From positions 310,001 through 374,000 of the forward strand of contig NZ_JACXAB010000003.1 of NCBI RefSeq assembly GCF_014699075.1: a stretch of 64,000 nucleotides of DNA. The letters run 5' to 3'. The notes beneath the pieces are model-generated. The model had not been told where the DNA came from. It searched no databases and was given only the letters and a program-made list of their open reading frames with translations. Shown here piece by piece: positions 1-9,669 of the stretch. Both the position numbers and the translations under genes were made by a program. The DNA comes from Microvirga sp. Lineage in GTDB: Bacteria > Pseudomonadota > Alphaproteobacteria > Rhizobiales > Beijerinckiaceae. Every line of letters begins with the position of its first letter. Position 1 is the first letter of the stretch.

Positions 1-22
1 ATCCGGCCGGGTAGGCCGTCAT
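1..22 (-). CDS. ftsQ: Start of next dcw gene, probably ftsQ (partial)
   Basis: An ATG on the minus strand overlaps the ddl stop codon in an ATGA arrangement, the same junction used repeatedly in this cluster. Only seven codons (MTAYPAG) are visible before the window ends, so the product cannot be recognised from sequence. The name rests on position: in alphaproteobacterial dcw clusters ftsQ normally follows ddl. Confidence 0.35.
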
Positions 23-942
23 CGGTTGCAGGTAGCGTCCTCCACCATCCATTGCACAAGCTCGCCAAACGTATAGCCCGCGTGGGCTGCCAGTTCTGGC
101 ACCAAGCTCGTCTCGGTCATGCCGGGTTGCGTGTTGACCTCCAGAACGACGAGTTCCCCGGTTCCCCCAGGAGTGTCGTCGTACCGCAAGTCGGCGCGGC
201 TGATTCCCCGACAGCCGAGCGCTTGATGCGCCGTTAACGCCAACTCTTGGACCTTTTGGTAAATATTCGGTTTAATTTCTGCCGGGAGGACGTGAATGGA
301 GCCGCCCTTCACATATTTCGCATCGTAATCGTAGAAGACCCCGGTGGCGGGCCGGATGTCGATGACCCCAAGGGCCTTGTCGCCCATGACCGCGCAGGTC
401 AGCTCACGGCCCGCAACGTAAGATTCCACAAGGAGTTGGTCGCCGAACGACCAGTCTTCGCGCAGCAGTTCCTGGGGCGGATGGGAGCGGTCCTCACGGA
501 CGATGATGACCCCGTAGGACGAGCCCTCGCTGATCGGCTTGATCACGTAAGGGGCCGGCAGAGCGTGGCTTTTCGCCGCCTCAAAACGGTTAACGACCAT
601 GCCCTTGGGAACCGGCACGCCGGCCGATTCCATGACGATTTTCGCCTTGTCCTTCTGCATGGCGAGTGCCGAGGCGAGGACGCCGGAATGGGTGTAGGGA
701 ATTTTTAAGAGTTCGAGCAGGCCCTGAATCGTCCCGTCCTCGCCCACCCGTCCATGCAGCGCATTGAACACCACGTCCGGCGCAACCGCCTGGAGAACAG
801 TGGCGATATCGGGCTGCACGTCGATGGGAGTGACCTTGTAGCCTTGGCTCTCCAAGGCCTTGCAGCAGGCCCGGCCCGACGCCAGACTGACCTCGCGCTC
901 CGCCGACCAGCCGCCATAAAGGATGGCAACATGCTTCGCCAT
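19..942 (-). CDS. ddl: D-alanine--D-alanine ligase
   Basis: Cytoplasmic ATP-grasp ligase that makes D-Ala-D-Ala for the MurF step. The 307-residue length matches DdlB-type enzymes. The N-terminus has the family motif YGGWSAEREVSL and a following NALHGRVGEDGTIQG block; the ATP-grasp core has VIKPISEGSSYGV; the C-terminal LEVNTQPGMTETSL supplies the metal and substrate loop (Glu and Asn of the EVNTxPG signature). It is the penultimate visible gene of the dcw operon, 51 bp after murB, and overlaps the next start by 4 nt. No anomaly seen. Confidence 0.97.
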   Translation of the reverse strand: MAKHVAILYGGWSAEREVSLASGRACCKALESQGYKVTPIDVQPDIATVLQAVAPDVVFNALHGRVGEDGTIQGLLELLKIPYTHSGVLASALAMQKDKAKIVMESAGVPVPKGMVVNRFEAAKSHALPAPYVIKPISEGSSYGVIIVREDRSHPPQELLREDWSFGDQLLVESYVAGRELTCAVMGDKALGVIDIRPATGVFYDYDAKYVKGGSIHVLPAEIKPNIYQKVQELALTAHQALGCRGISRADLRYDDTPGGTGELVVLEVNTQPGMTETSLVPELAAHAGYTFGELVQWMVEDATCNR

Positions 943-993
943 GGGTCTCTCCTGTGATGTGCCCCAGCGATGCCGGGCCGAAAGTGATTCGGG

Positions 994-1914
994 TCAGGGC
1001 TTGGGAAGCCCGACCCGCTTGATCTCCCATTCGAGCTCCACGCCGGACATCTCGCGGACGCGGCGGCGGACCTCTTCGCCCAAGCCTTCGATGTCGGCCG
1101 CGGAGGCGGAGCCATGGTTGATCAGGAAGTTGCAGTGCATCTCGGACACCTGGGCATCGCCCACCCGAAGTCCCCGGCATCCGGCGGCATCGACCAGCTC
1201 CCAGGCCTTCTTGCCCGGCGGGTTCTTGAAGGTGGAGCCGCCCGTGCGGGTGTTGACCGGCTGGGTCGAGGAGCGCGCCTCGGTGATGGCGTTCATCTCG
1301 GCGAGGATCTCTTCCGGATTGCCGGAGCGGCCCTCGAACAGGGCTTCGGTGAAGATCACATCGTCGGGCACGCCCGAATGGCGATAGGTGAAGCCCATCT
1401 GCGCGTTGGTGAAGCTCACCGCCTCGCCGGTGCGCGTCAGGCCCTTGGCCTCGACGAGCACATCCTTGGTCTCGCCGCCATAGGCGCCGCCGTTCATGCA
1501 CAAGGCCCCGCCGATGGCGCCGGGAATGCCACGCAGGAAAGACAGCCCCGCAATGCCGGCCTCGGCGGCCGCGCGCGCGACCTTCACGTCAGGAGCGCCT
1601 GCTCCGGCGCGCACGCGCAGGTTCGGCTCGATGGACACTTCGGCAAAGCCCTTGCCGAGACGAATGATAACACCTTCCCAACCGCCGTCGCGGATGAGCA
1701 GGTTGGAGCCGAGGCCTACCACGAGAACCGGCACGCTGCGGTCGAGGCGCTGCAGGAAGTAAGCGAGGTCGTCCGTGTCCGCCGGTGTGAACAACACCTG
1801 CGCCGGGCCGCCCGTGCGGAACCACGACAAAGGCGCCGTCGGCGCATTCGCCTCCAGCTTGCCGCGCAGCTCCGGCATGCGGGCTTTGATTTCAGGAACG
1901 ATATCAGAAAACAT
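994..1914 (-). CDS. murB: UDP-N-acetylenolpyruvoylglucosamine reductase MurB
   Basis: FAD-dependent reductase that converts UDP-GlcNAc-enolpyruvate to UDP-MurNAc. Seen: [10 protein letters not shown] near the N-terminus and [14 protein letters not shown]-type FAD loop (as [15 protein letters not shown]), [10 protein letters not shown]-like loop ([19 protein letters not shown]), the catalytic Ser region [10 protein letters not shown], and the C-terminal [15 protein letters not shown]; this is a type I MurB of about 306 residues. I choose the ATG at 1914: the in-frame ATG 21 nt upstream (1935) lies inside the arm of a repeat element, so it is unlikely to be the ancestral start. The gene is separated from murC by that repeat. 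Confidence 0.95.
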   Translation of the reverse strand: MFSDIVPEIKARMPELRGKLEANAPTAPLSWFRTGGPAQVLFTPADTDDLAYFLQRLDRSVPVLVVGLGSNLLIRDGGWEGVIIRLGKGFAEVSIEPNLRVRAGAGAPDVKVARAAAEAGIAGLSFLRGIPGAIGGALCMNGGAYGGETKDVLVEAKGLTRTGEAVSFTNAQMGFTYRHSGVPDDVIFTEALFEGRSGNPEEILAEMNAITEARSSTQPVNTRTGGSTFKNPPGKKAWELVDAAGCRGLRVGDAQVSEMHCNFLINHGSASAADIEGLGEEVRRRVREMSGVELEWEIKRVGLPKP

Positions 1915-1929
1915 CAAATACCCCGCAGC

Positions 1930-2048
1930 CCTCATCCTGAGGAGCGAGCATGGCTCGCGTCTCGAAGGACGAGGGCGTCTCCAGCGAGCACTGGAAGCGG
2001 TTTCCTCGCCCTTCGAGACGAGCGCTTTGCGCTCTCCTCAGGATGAGG
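1930..2048. repeat. Rhizobiales-type interspersed inverted repeat between murC and murB
   Basis: A perfect 15-bp terminal inverted repeat (cctcatcctgaggag at 1930-1944; complement at 2034-2048) encloses smaller inverted repeats: ctcgaagg...ccttcgag and the core tccagcgagcactgga at 1980-1995. The same 16-bp core and near-identical ends occur in the element at 53155-53283, so this is a dispersed family in this genome. Elements ending in CCTCATCCTGAGGAG are common in Hyphomicrobiales chromosomes. It carries no credible gene. Confidence 0.85.
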
Positions 2049-2073
2049 AAACCTTGTGTCGCCCCACAGATTT

Positions 2074-3489
2074 TCAAGCTGCCTTCTCGCCCAGATGCTC
2101 GAGTTCACCCGGCAGGGCATAGGCCCATTGGGTGATGTTGCCGGCGCCGAGGCAGATCACGTAATCGCCCGGCTTCGCCACGCCCTTCACGAGGTTGGCA
2201 AGGTCTTCGGATTTTTCAAGCACCATCACGTTGCGATGACCGCGGGCTTTCAGGCCCGACACGAGACCGTCGCGATCCATGCCGGGAATCGGCTGCTCAC
2301 CCGCCGCATAGACCGGCGCGACGATGACCGCATCCGCATCGTTGAAGCAGGTGCAGAACTGATCGAACAGGGACGACAGGCGCGAATAGCGGTGCGGCTG
2401 CACCACGGCGATCACCTGCCCGTCCGTCGAAGCGCGCGCGGCTTTCAGCACCGCGGCGATCTCGATAGGGTGGTGGCCGTAATCGTCGAACACAGTGACG
2501 CCGTTCCACTCGCCCGTGCGGGTGAAGCGGCGCTTGACGCCGCCGAAGCCGGCGAGCGCCTTGCGGATCGCATCGGGCGAGACGCCGAGTTCATGCGCGA
2601 CGGCAATGGCCGCCGTGGCGTTGAGCGCATTATGCGCGCCGGGCATCGGGAGCACGAGGTCTTCGAGTTCGAGGCGGAAGCCGGGACGGCGGTCGCGGAT
2701 CATCACGCGGAACTTGGTCTGCCCGCCGCGCGGATCCACATCCATGATCCGCACGTCGGCCTGCGGGTTCTCGCCGTAGGTGATGATGCGCCGGTCCTCG
2801 ATGCGGCCCACGAGGTCCTGCACGGTCGGATGGTCGATGCACATCACGGCAAAGCCGTAGAACGGGATCGAGTTGATGAAGGAATGGAAGGAATCCTTGA
2901 TCGCGTCAAAAGTGCCGAAATGATCGAGATGCTCGGCGTCGATGTTGGTCACGATCGCCACATCGGCCGGGAGCTTCAGGAAGGTGCCGTCGGATTCGTC
3001 CGCCTCCACCACCATCCATTGGCCGTCGCCCATGCGGGCGTTGGTGCCATAGGCGTTGATGATGCCGCCGTTGATCACCGTCGGATCAAGGCCGCCTGCA
3101 TCGAGCAGCGTCGCGACAAGCGAGGTCGTGGTGGTCTTGCCGTGGGTACCGGCCACCGCCACGCAGGACTTGAAGCGCATGAGCTCGGCCAGCATCTCAG
3201 CGCGGCGAACCACCGGCAGGCGCTTTTCGCGGGCGATGACCAGTTCCGGGTTGTCGCGCTTGATGGCGGTGGAAACCACCACGATCTCGGCTTCGTCCAC
3301 GTTCTCGGCCTTGTGGCCGATGAAGGTTTTGATGCCTTTGTCGGCCAGACGCTTGACGTTGTAATTGTCGGCAGCGTCGGAGCCCTGAACCGTATAGCCC
3401 AGATTGTGCATGACCTCGGCGATGCCCGACATGCCGATGCCGCCGATGCCGATGAAGTGAATGGGTCCAAGCTTCGGCGGCAGTTTCAT
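2074..3489 (-). CDS. murC: UDP-N-acetylmuramate--L-alanine ligase MurC
   Basis: Mur ligase that adds L-Ala to UDP-MurNAc in the cytoplasm. The 471-residue protein opens with a Rossmann-like [17 protein letters not shown], followed by the Mur-ligase P-loop [15 protein letters not shown], the [10 protein letters not shown] segment, and the C-terminal [17 protein letters not shown] with [10 protein letters not shown]. The H-P-I/E and HR motifs are characteristic of MurC rather than MurD/E/F. Its start overlaps the murG stop by 4 nt (ATGA), indicating coupled translation. Downstream lies the repeat element before murB. Confidence 0.97.
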   Translation of the reverse strand: MKLPPKLGPIHFIGIGGIGMSGIAEVMHNLGYTVQGSDAADNYNVKRLADKGIKTFIGHKAENVDEAEIVVVSTAIKRDNPELVIAREKRLPVVRRAEMLAELMRFKSCVAVAGTHGKTTTTSLVATLLDAGGLDPTVINGGIINAYGTNARMGDGQWMVVEADESDGTFLKLPADVAIVTNIDAEHLDHFGTFDAIKDSFHSFINSIPFYGFAVMCIDHPTVQDLVGRIEDRRIITYGENPQADVRIMDVDPRGGQTKFRVMIRDRRPGFRLELEDLVLPMPGAHNALNATAAIAVAHELGVSPDAIRKALAGFGGVKRRFTRTGEWNGVTVFDDYGHHPIEIAAVLKAARASTDGQVIAVVQPHRYSRLSSLFDQFCTCFNDADAVIVAPVYAAGEQPIPGMDRDGLVSGLKARGHRNVMVLEKSEDLANLVKGVAKPGDYVICLGAGNITQWAYALPGELEHLGEKAA

Positions 3490-4604
3490 GGGCTTTTTCC
3501 GTTATTGTTCGCAGAAATGAGGGTGAGCACGGCCTGAGCCAGGCGCTCAGCCGCATCCGTGATGCTGGCGCTATGTGCGGCGGCGGCGGCCTGGGTCAAG
3601 CGGTCAGGCTCTTGAAAATAGGCCTGAATCTCGCCGGCCAGCCGCTCAGGGGTGAAGTCCGATTGCGGACAAACGATGGCGGCGCCTCGATCTCCGAGGG
3701 TCTTGGCATTGGCCGCCTGGTCCTGATCGAGGGAGCCCGGCAGAGGCACGAGGATCGAGGGGCGGCCGATCACGGCAAGCTCCGCCACGGTCGAGGCGCC
3801 GGAGCGGGAGACGACGAGATGGGCCTGAGACAAGCGGTGCGGCAGGTCCTTGAAGAAGGGCTCGGCCTCGAATTCCACATTCAGGCGCTGATATTGGGCG
3901 CGCACCCGCTCCAGATCCTCGCCCCTCGCCTGCTGGGTGATGACAATCCGCGAGCGGAGCTCCTGCGGCAGAGCCTCAATGGCGGGCGGCACCACGTCGC
4001 TCATCACACGGGCGCCTTGGCTGCCGCCGACCACAAGAAGGCGCAGTTTGTCCTGGGGGCCGAGCGAGGCATAAGCCTGCTTGGCCGCGTCCAGCACCGC
4101 GGGGCGGATCGGGTTGCCGGTGTGGATCACCTTGCCCGGCACACTGGCCGGGATGCCCTTGATGCCGGCAAAGCCCGTGGCGATGACCGTGGCGCGGCGG
4201 GCGAGCAGGCGGTTGGCCCGCCCCATGACGCCGTTCGCCTCGTGGATCACCGTCGGCACCTTGAGGAGCGAGGCGGCGATGACCGGCGGCACGGTGGGAT
4301 AGCCGCCGAAGCCCACGACCACGGCGGGCTTCATCCGGCGGATCTCGGACATGGATTTCAGGGTCCCCTGCCCGAGCATCAGCGCGGCTTTCGCCATCTG
4401 CGGGATGGAACGGCCCGACGGGGTGGCAGAGGGGATCTCGACGATCTCGTCGGCCGGGAACGAGCCCGCATAGGCGTTGGCGCGCTTGTCGGTGGCGAGC
4501 GCCACTTGGGCTCCAGAAGCCTTCAGGGCATTGGCGAGCGCTTCCGCCGGAAAGAGATGACCGCCGGTGCCGCCGGCGGTCAGGAGGATGAGAGGAGCGT
4601 TCAT
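3486..4604 (-). CDS. murG: UDP-GlcNAc transferase MurG
   Basis: Peripheral-membrane glycosyltransferase that converts lipid I to lipid II. From the chosen ATG at 4604 the protein is 372 residues, the normal family size, and opens directly with the first glycine loop [18 protein letters not shown]; further loops are [11 protein letters not shown] and [13 protein letters not shown], with the donor-site stretch [23 protein letters not shown]. The open frame continues 103 codons further upstream, but that part reads through ftsW in another frame and is not MurG. It starts 2 nt after the ftsW stop and overlaps murC by 4 nt. Confidence 0.97.
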   Translation of the reverse strand: MNAPLILLTAGGTGGHLFPAEALANALKASGAQVALATDKRANAYAGSFPADEIVEIPSATPSGRSIPQMAKAALMLGQGTLKSMSEIRRMKPAVVVGFGGYPTVPPVIAASLLKVPTVIHEANGVMGRANRLLARRATVIATGFAGIKGIPASVPGKVIHTGNPIRPAVLDAAKQAYASLGPQDKLRLLVVGGSQGARVMSDVVPPAIEALPQELRSRIVITQQARGEDLERVRAQYQRLNVEFEAEPFFKDLPHRLSQAHLVVSRSGASTVAELAVIGRPSILVPLPGSLDQDQAANAKTLGDRGAAIVCPQSDFTPERLAGEIQAYFQEPDRLTQAAAAAHSASITDAAERLAQAVLTLISANNNGKSP

Positions 4605-4606
4605 CT

Positions 4607-5746
4607 TCACAGTCGATCCTGGCCGAAATGGTCCATCATCTCGGCGCGCGGGCGCCGCCGCGTGAGCGCGATGAGGAAGCCCATGCCAAGCGCCAGCGAG
4701 AGCAGCGACGAGCCGCCATAGGAGATGAAGGGCAGCGTCATGCCCTTGGCCGGCATGAGATGCACGTTCACCATCATGTTGATGCAGGCCTGCAGGCCGA
4801 ACATGAAGATGAGACCCGTAGCCGCGAGGCGGCAGAAGGTGTCCTCGTTGCGGCGAGCCAGCGTGAGACCGCGCAGCACGATGAAGGCGAAGACCATGAG
4901 CAACGCGATGCACACGATGATGCCGAACTCCTCCGCCGTGACCGCGAAGATGAAGTCGGTATGGGCATCAGGCAGGATGCGCTTGACCGAGCCCTCACCC
5001 GGACCGCGCCCGAGCCATCCGCCGCGGGAGAAGGATTCCATGGCGGTGTCGACCTGGAAGGTGTCGCCGGAATCCTTGTCGAGGAAGCGCTCGATGCGGG
5101 CGCGCACGTGCGGCAGGAACTGATAAGCCGCTCCAATGCCGAGGAGCCCGGCGCCCCCAAGGCCCATCACCCAGAACCAGTGCAAGCCGGCGACGAAGAA
5201 CAGGCCGCACCATACGATGGTGACGAGCATGGTCTGGCCGAAATCGGGCTGCAGGATGAGCGGGATGATGGTGGCGGGCAGGAGCAGGAACGCCAGGAGC
5301 GTGCCCGGCACGTCCTTGCGCCGCGCGCCCTCCGAGAAGGCCCAGGCCGAGAGCACCACGAAGGCGGGCTTCACGAACTCGGACGGTTGCAGGCCGAGGG
5401 GGCCGATCATGATCCAGCGATGGGCGCCCTTGATCTCGGGGCCGTACTGGAACGCCAAAAGGATCATCACCATCCCCAGCGCATAGACCAGCAGAGCGAG
5501 ACGGCGCAGGTGGCGCAGGGACAGGAACGAGACGGTGATGGTGATCAACACGGCCGGGACGAGGAACATCACCTGACGGTTCACGAAGTGGAAGGTGGAG
5601 AGGCCGAGCCGCTCCGCCACCGGCGGGCCACCGGCCATGAGGAAGACGAGGCCTGCCAGCATGAGGATGGCGAGGCCTGCGAGAAGCGAACGGTCGACCG
5701 TCCACCACCAATCGCCGAAAGCCGAGCGTTCCGCGCGTGACACCAT
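4607..5746 (-). CDS. ftsW: Septal peptidoglycan polymerase FtsW
   Basis: SEDS-family membrane glycosyltransferase that polymerises lipid II with its partner FtsI at the septum. The 379-residue protein shows about ten hydrophobic segments. SEDS signatures are present: PSEFVKPAFVVL after the central helix, QPDFGQTMLVT, and the C-terminal PAKGMTLPFISYGGSS. Position between murD and murG in a dcw cluster favours FtsW over RodA. The start is 3 nt after the murD stop, so translation is probably coupled. Confidence 0.96.
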   Translation of the reverse strand: MVSRAERSAFGDWWWTVDRSLLAGLAILMLAGLVFLMAGGPPVAERLGLSTFHFVNRQVMFLVPAVLITITVSFLSLRHLRRLALLVYALGMVMILLAFQYGPEIKGAHRWIMIGPLGLQPSEFVKPAFVVLSAWAFSEGARRKDVPGTLLAFLLLPATIIPLILQPDFGQTMLVTIVWCGLFFVAGLHWFWVMGLGGAGLLGIGAAYQFLPHVRARIERFLDKDSGDTFQVDTAMESFSRGGWLGRGPGEGSVKRILPDAHTDFIFAVTAEEFGIIVCIALLMVFAFIVLRGLTLARRNEDTFCRLAATGLIFMFGLQACINMMVNVHLMPAKGMTLPFISYGGSSLLSLALGMGFLIALTRRRPRAEMMDHFGQDRL

Positions 5747-5749
5747 TGT

Positions 5750-7141
5750 CTAAGCCCCCCTGGCTTCGATGCCGGGTAATGCCCGGACCAGATCGCGGAA
5801 ATGGTTTCCGCGCACTTCGTAATTGGCAAATTGGTCGTAGGACGCGCAGGCAGGCGACAGCAGCACGACGGCATGAGCGCCAAGCGCCTGTGCGTCCGAT
5901 GCCGCCTGCTCCACAGCCTTGTCGAGGGTGCCGCAATGAACGTGCGGCACATCCGAGCCGAGCGTCTTCGCAAATTCATCCGCAGCAGCACCGATGAGGT
6001 AGGCCTTGCGGATCTTTGGGAAGTAGGCCTTCAGCGGCTCGATGCCGCCTTCCTTCGCCTTGCCCCCGAGAATCCAGAAGATGTCATCGAAGGATTTCAG
6101 CGCCTTCTCGGTGGAATCCGCATTGGTCGCCTTGGAGTCGTTGATGAAGAGAGCGTCACGGATACGACCAACCTCTTCCATGCGATGCGGAAGGCCGGGG
6201 AAGGTGTGGAGCCCTGAGCGGATTTTTTCCGGGGACACGTTCAACGCCAGGGCAATGGCAACCGCTGCAGCGGCGTTCTGCGCATTATGCGCGCCGCGCA
6301 GTGAACCGATGCCCGACAGATTGGCGACCGCGGCTGTATCGGACTCCGTCACCGCAACGAGAGTATCTTCATCTGCGAATATGCCCTTCACGCCCAACGG
6401 CTCCACTGAAACGCGGGCGACATTCACGCCCTTGGCCTCGCAGCGCTCAGCGATCGCACGGCTCATCGGATCGTCGACCCCGATGACGGCGAGACCCGCC
6501 TTCGCCACCAGCCGCTCCTTGATCGCCGCATAGAGCTCCATCGTCCCGTGCCGGTCGATGTGGTCGGGCGAGAGGTTGAGATGGACGCCGACGGTGGGCG
6601 CGAGCGACGGTGCGAGGTCGATCTGGAACGACGAGCACTCGATCACATGAATGCGGTTGTCAGCGGGCGGCGCGAGCGACAGGATCGCCGTGCCGATATT
6701 GCCGCCCATCTGCACGTCGCGGCCCGCCTCGCGCAGGATATGGGCGATGAGCGCCGTGGTGGTGGACTTGCCGTTGGTGCCGGTGATCGCCACGAAGGGC
6801 GCGTTCGGCGCAATCTTCGCGCGCTCGCGGCAGAACAGCTCGATATCGCCGATGATCTCGACGCCGGCCTCACGCGCCAGCTTCGCCGACCAGTGCGGCT
6901 CGGGATGGGTGAGCGGCACGCCGGGCGAGAGGATGAAGGACGAGACCTGTGACCAGTCGATCTGGCGCAGGTCGGCAGTCTCGATGCCTTTTGCACCGGC
7001 TTCCGCCATCTTCGCCGGATTGTCGTCGCAGGCGATCACCCGCGCGCCGCCCTCCTTCAAGGCAAGCACTGTGGCCAGCCCCGAGCCGCCGAGGCCGAAG
7101 AGCGCAACCGTTTTGCCTGCGAAGGAGGTGACGGGTGTCAT
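5750..7141 (-). CDS. murD: UDP-N-acetylmuramoyl-L-alanine--D-glutamate ligase MurD
   Basis: Adds D-Glu to UDP-MurNAc-L-Ala. Family features in the 463-residue product: N-terminal [18 protein letters not shown], the P-loop [18 protein letters not shown], the [13 protein letters not shown] segment, [17 protein letters not shown] (nucleotide-sugar and metal region), the GGKAKEGG turn and the C-terminal [19 protein letters not shown]. That last motif separates MurD from the other Mur ligases. It lies between mraY (5-bp gap) and ftsW (3-bp gap). Confidence 0.97.
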   Translation of the reverse strand: MTPVTSFAGKTVALFGLGGSGLATVLALKEGGARVIACDDNPAKMAEAGAKGIETADLRQIDWSQVSSFILSPGVPLTHPEPHWSAKLAREAGVEIIGDIELFCRERAKIAPNAPFVAITGTNGKSTTTALIAHILREAGRDVQMGGNIGTAILSLAPPADNRIHVIECSSFQIDLAPSLAPTVGVHLNLSPDHIDRHGTMELYAAIKERLVAKAGLAVIGVDDPMSRAIAERCEAKGVNVARVSVEPLGVKGIFADEDTLVAVTESDTAAVANLSGIGSLRGAHNAQNAAAAVAIALALNVSPEKIRSGLHTFPGLPHRMEEVGRIRDALFINDSKATNADSTEKALKSFDDIFWILGGKAKEGGIEPLKAYFPKIRKAYLIGAAADEFAKTLGSDVPHVHCGTLDKAVEQAASDAQALGAHAVVLLSPACASYDQFANYEVRGNHFRDLVRALPGIEARGA

Positions 7142-7146
7142 GCGTC

Positions 7147-8232
7147 TTACCGGAGCTTGAGGGTGGCGAGGCCGGTGAGCGCCAGCACCACGGCGATGAT
7201 CCAGAAGCGGATCACCACCTGCGGCTCGGTCCAGCCCAGCTGCTCGAAGTGATGGTGGATCGGCGCCATCTTGAAGACGCGCTTGCCGGTGAGCTTGAAC
7301 GACGTGACCTGGATGATCACGGACAGGATCTCCAGCACGAACAGGCCGCCCACGATGGCGAGCACGATCTCGTGCTTGGCCGCCACCGCGATGGCGCCGA
7401 GCATGCCGCCGAGGGCGAGCGAGCCCGTATCGCCCATGAAGATCTGCGCCGGCGGCGCATTGAACCAGAGGAAGCCGAGGCCCGCGCCGATCAGCGCGCC
7501 GCAGAGCACCGCGAGTTCGCCGGTGCCGGGCACGAAGTGGATCTGCAGGTAGTTGGAGAACACCGCGTTACCGGACAGGTAGGCGATGAAGCCGAAGGTG
7601 CCTGCCGCGATCATCACCGGCACGATGGCGAGCCCGTCGAGGCCATCGGTGATGTTCACTGCGTTGCCGGCGCCGACGATCACGAAACCGGCGAAGATCA
7701 CATAGAACCAGCCGAGATTGATGATGAGGTCCTTCGAGAAGGGCAGCGCCAGCTTGTTCGCCAGTCCTGGCGTCGCCATGTAGGAGATCGCCAGGCAGGC
7801 CACGACGGCGATGATCGCCTCGATGGTGAGACGCGAGCGTCCGGAGAAGCCCTTGTGCGACTGCTTCGTGACCTTCAGGTAATCGTCGTAGAAGCCTATG
7901 GCGCCGAAGCCCACGGTGACGAACAGCACGACCCAGACATAGTGGTTCTCGAGATTCGCCCAGAGCAGGGTCGAGACCAGCACGCCCGCAAGGATCATCA
8001 GGCCGCCCATGGTGGGCGTGCCGCGCTTCGTCAAAAGATGCGATTGCGGCCCGTCCTCGCGGATCGGCTGCCCCTTGCCCTGACGCACGCGCAGGAGCGA
8101 GATGATCGCGGGTCCGAACAGGAACACGAACAGCATGCCGGTCGCCGTCGCGCCCCCGGTGCGGAACGTGATGTAGCGGAAGATGTTGAGGGGGCTGAAA
8201 TAGGGGCTGAGCTCAGCCAACCAGGTTAACAT
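7147..8232 (-). CDS. mraY: Phospho-MurNAc-pentapeptide-transferase MraY
   Basis: Integral membrane enzyme that transfers phospho-MurNAc-pentapeptide to undecaprenyl phosphate, giving lipid I. The 361-residue, roughly ten-helix protein has the family motifs: [10 protein letters not shown], the catalytic aspartate pair in [18 protein letters not shown], the [12 protein letters not shown] loop and the C-terminal [13 protein letters not shown] histidine cluster. It is 3 bp downstream of murF and 5 bp upstream of murD. Confidence 0.98.
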   Translation of the reverse strand: MLTWLAELSPYFSPLNIFRYITFRTGGATATGMLFVFLFGPAIISLLRVRQGKGQPIREDGPQSHLLTKRGTPTMGGLMILAGVLVSTLLWANLENHYVWVVLFVTVGFGAIGFYDDYLKVTKQSHKGFSGRSRLTIEAIIAVVACLAISYMATPGLANKLALPFSKDLIINLGWFYVIFAGFVIVGAGNAVNITDGLDGLAIVPVMIAAGTFGFIAYLSGNAVFSNYLQIHFVPGTGELAVLCGALIGAGLGFLWFNAPPAQIFMGDTGSLALGGMLGAIAVAAKHEIVLAIVGGLFVLEILSVIIQVTSFKLTGKRVFKMAPIHHHFEQLGWTEPQVVIRFWIIAVVLALTGLATLKLR

Positions 8233-8235
8233 CGA

Positions 8236-9669
8236 TCATCCTTTCAGCGCGTGGGCCGTTGCGCTCGCGCCGTAACGTTCTTTCAAGGCTTTGACAACCA
8301 GAGCCATTTTCATGCTGAGCGAGCCCTTGACGGTGACCGCATCGCCGGGGCGAACCGCCGCGCAAACCGCGTCGACCAGATCGGCGGAGCTTTGCGCGTG
8401 AGCGGCCACGAGCGATTTCGGCAGCGCATCCACGAGGTTCTGCATCAGGGCGCCGGCGGCAAAGACCTGGTCGATCCCATTCGCATGAACCGCCTCCGCC
8501 AGTTCCGCGTGAAGCCGCGGCCCTGTCTCGCCCAATTCCTTCATGTCGCCCAGCACGGCAATCCGCCGCGCCCCGCGCTCAAGCTCGACTGCGCCAAGAT
8601 TGGCGAGCGCAGCGCGCATGGAGGCCGGATTGGCGTTGTAGCTCTCGTCGATCAGCAGGGCTTCGCCCTCGCCGACGCTAAGCATGGTGCGTTCGCCGCG
8701 CCCGACCGGGGGTTTCAGTTCGGCGAAAGAGAGCGCCACCAGGGCGATGTCCGCGCCGAGCGCATGGGAGGCTGCGAGCACGCTCAGGGAGTTGAGGGTG
8801 TGGTGGCGGCCTGCCGTGCCGATCCTATAGGTCAGGGGCTTGCCGAAGATCGTCGCGTCGACCACGGAGTGATCGGGCTTCACGATGATGCGGTTCGCGC
8901 GGATATCCGCCGCTTCGTGTTCGCCGAAGGTGATGACGCGGCCGGCCGCGGAGGCATAGGCATGGGCGCGCATGCGCTCGAAATAGGGGTTGTCGCGGTT
9001 GATCACCGCCGTGCCGCCGGACTCCAAGCCTGAAAAGATCTCGCCCTTGGCGTCGGCGATGCCCCAGAGCGACGGGAAGAACTCGATATGAACGGGCTCG
9101 ACCGTGGTGATCACCGCCACATGCGGACGAACCATGCCGGCGAGCGGCAGGATCTCGTGGGCATGGTTCATGCCGATCTCGAACACGCCGAATTCGGTCT
9201 CGCGCGGCATGCGGGCGAGCGTGAGCGGCACGCCCCAGTGGTTGTTGTAGGAGGCAACCGATGCGTGGGTCGCGCCCTGACGGGAGAGCGCAGCACGCAT
9301 GGCCTCCTTCGTGCCGGTCTTGCCGACCGAGCCCGTGACCGCGACAATCCTGGCATTGGTGCGGGCGCGGGCCGCGCGGCCGAGCTGGCGCATGGCATCG
9401 AGCACGTCGGGCACCACGATCAGCCTGTCGGAGCCTGCGAATTCAGGAGCCTTTTCCTCGGACACGATTGCAGTCGAGGCGCCCTTCTCCAGGGCTGCCG
9501 TCACGAAATCGTGGCCGTCATGCACGTCACCCTTGATGGCAAAGTACAGATCGCCGGGCTCGAGCGTGCGCGTGTCGATGGATGCACCCGTCGCCTGCAC
9601 GAAGCCGCTGCCGATGCGCGCGCCGGTGGCGGCTGCAATCTCGTCTCTCGTCCAAAGGGGTGAATTCAT
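8236..9669 (-). CDS. murF: UDP-MurNAc-tripeptide--D-Ala-D-Ala ligase MurF
   Basis: Adds the D-Ala-D-Ala made by Ddl to UDP-MurNAc-tripeptide. The 477-residue product has an N-terminal small domain (RTLEPGDLYFAIKG), the P-loop VTGSVGKTGTKEAMRAAL, the SYNNHWGVPLTLARMP stretch typical of MurF, FEIGMNHAHEI, and LIDESYNANPASMRAAL before the C-terminal domain with VLGDMKELGE. It overlaps murE by 4 nt. Confidence 0.97.
   Translation of the reverse strand: MNSPLWTRDEIAAATGARIGSGFVQATGASIDTRTLEPGDLYFAIKGDVHDGHDFVTAALEKGASTAIVSEEKAPEFAGSDRLIVVPDVLDAMRQLGRAARARTNARIVAVTGSVGKTGTKEAMRAALSRQGATHASVASYNNHWGVPLTLARMPRETEFGVFEIGMNHAHEILPLAGMVRPHVAVITTVEPVHIEFFPSLWGIADAKGEIFSGLESGGTAVINRDNPYFERMRAHAYASAAGRVITFGEHEAADIRANRIIVKPDHSVVDATIFGKPLTYRIGTAGRHHTLNSLSVLAASHALGADIALVALSFAELKPPVGRGERTMLSVGEGEALLIDESYNANPASMRAALANLGAVELERGARRIAVLGDMKELGETGPRLHAELAEAVHANGIDQVFAAGALMQNLVDALPKSLVAAHAQSSADLVDAVCAAVRPGDAVTVKGSLSMKMALVVKALKERYGASATAHALKG

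Noticed and set aside
2056-3537. About 490-codon open frame opposite murC, and similar long frames opposite murG, ftsW, murE/ftsI, the M14 peptidase and the SBP genes
   Set aside because: All lie wholly over well-supported genes, lack ribosome sites and give compositionally odd proteins, as expected for shadows in GC-rich DNA.
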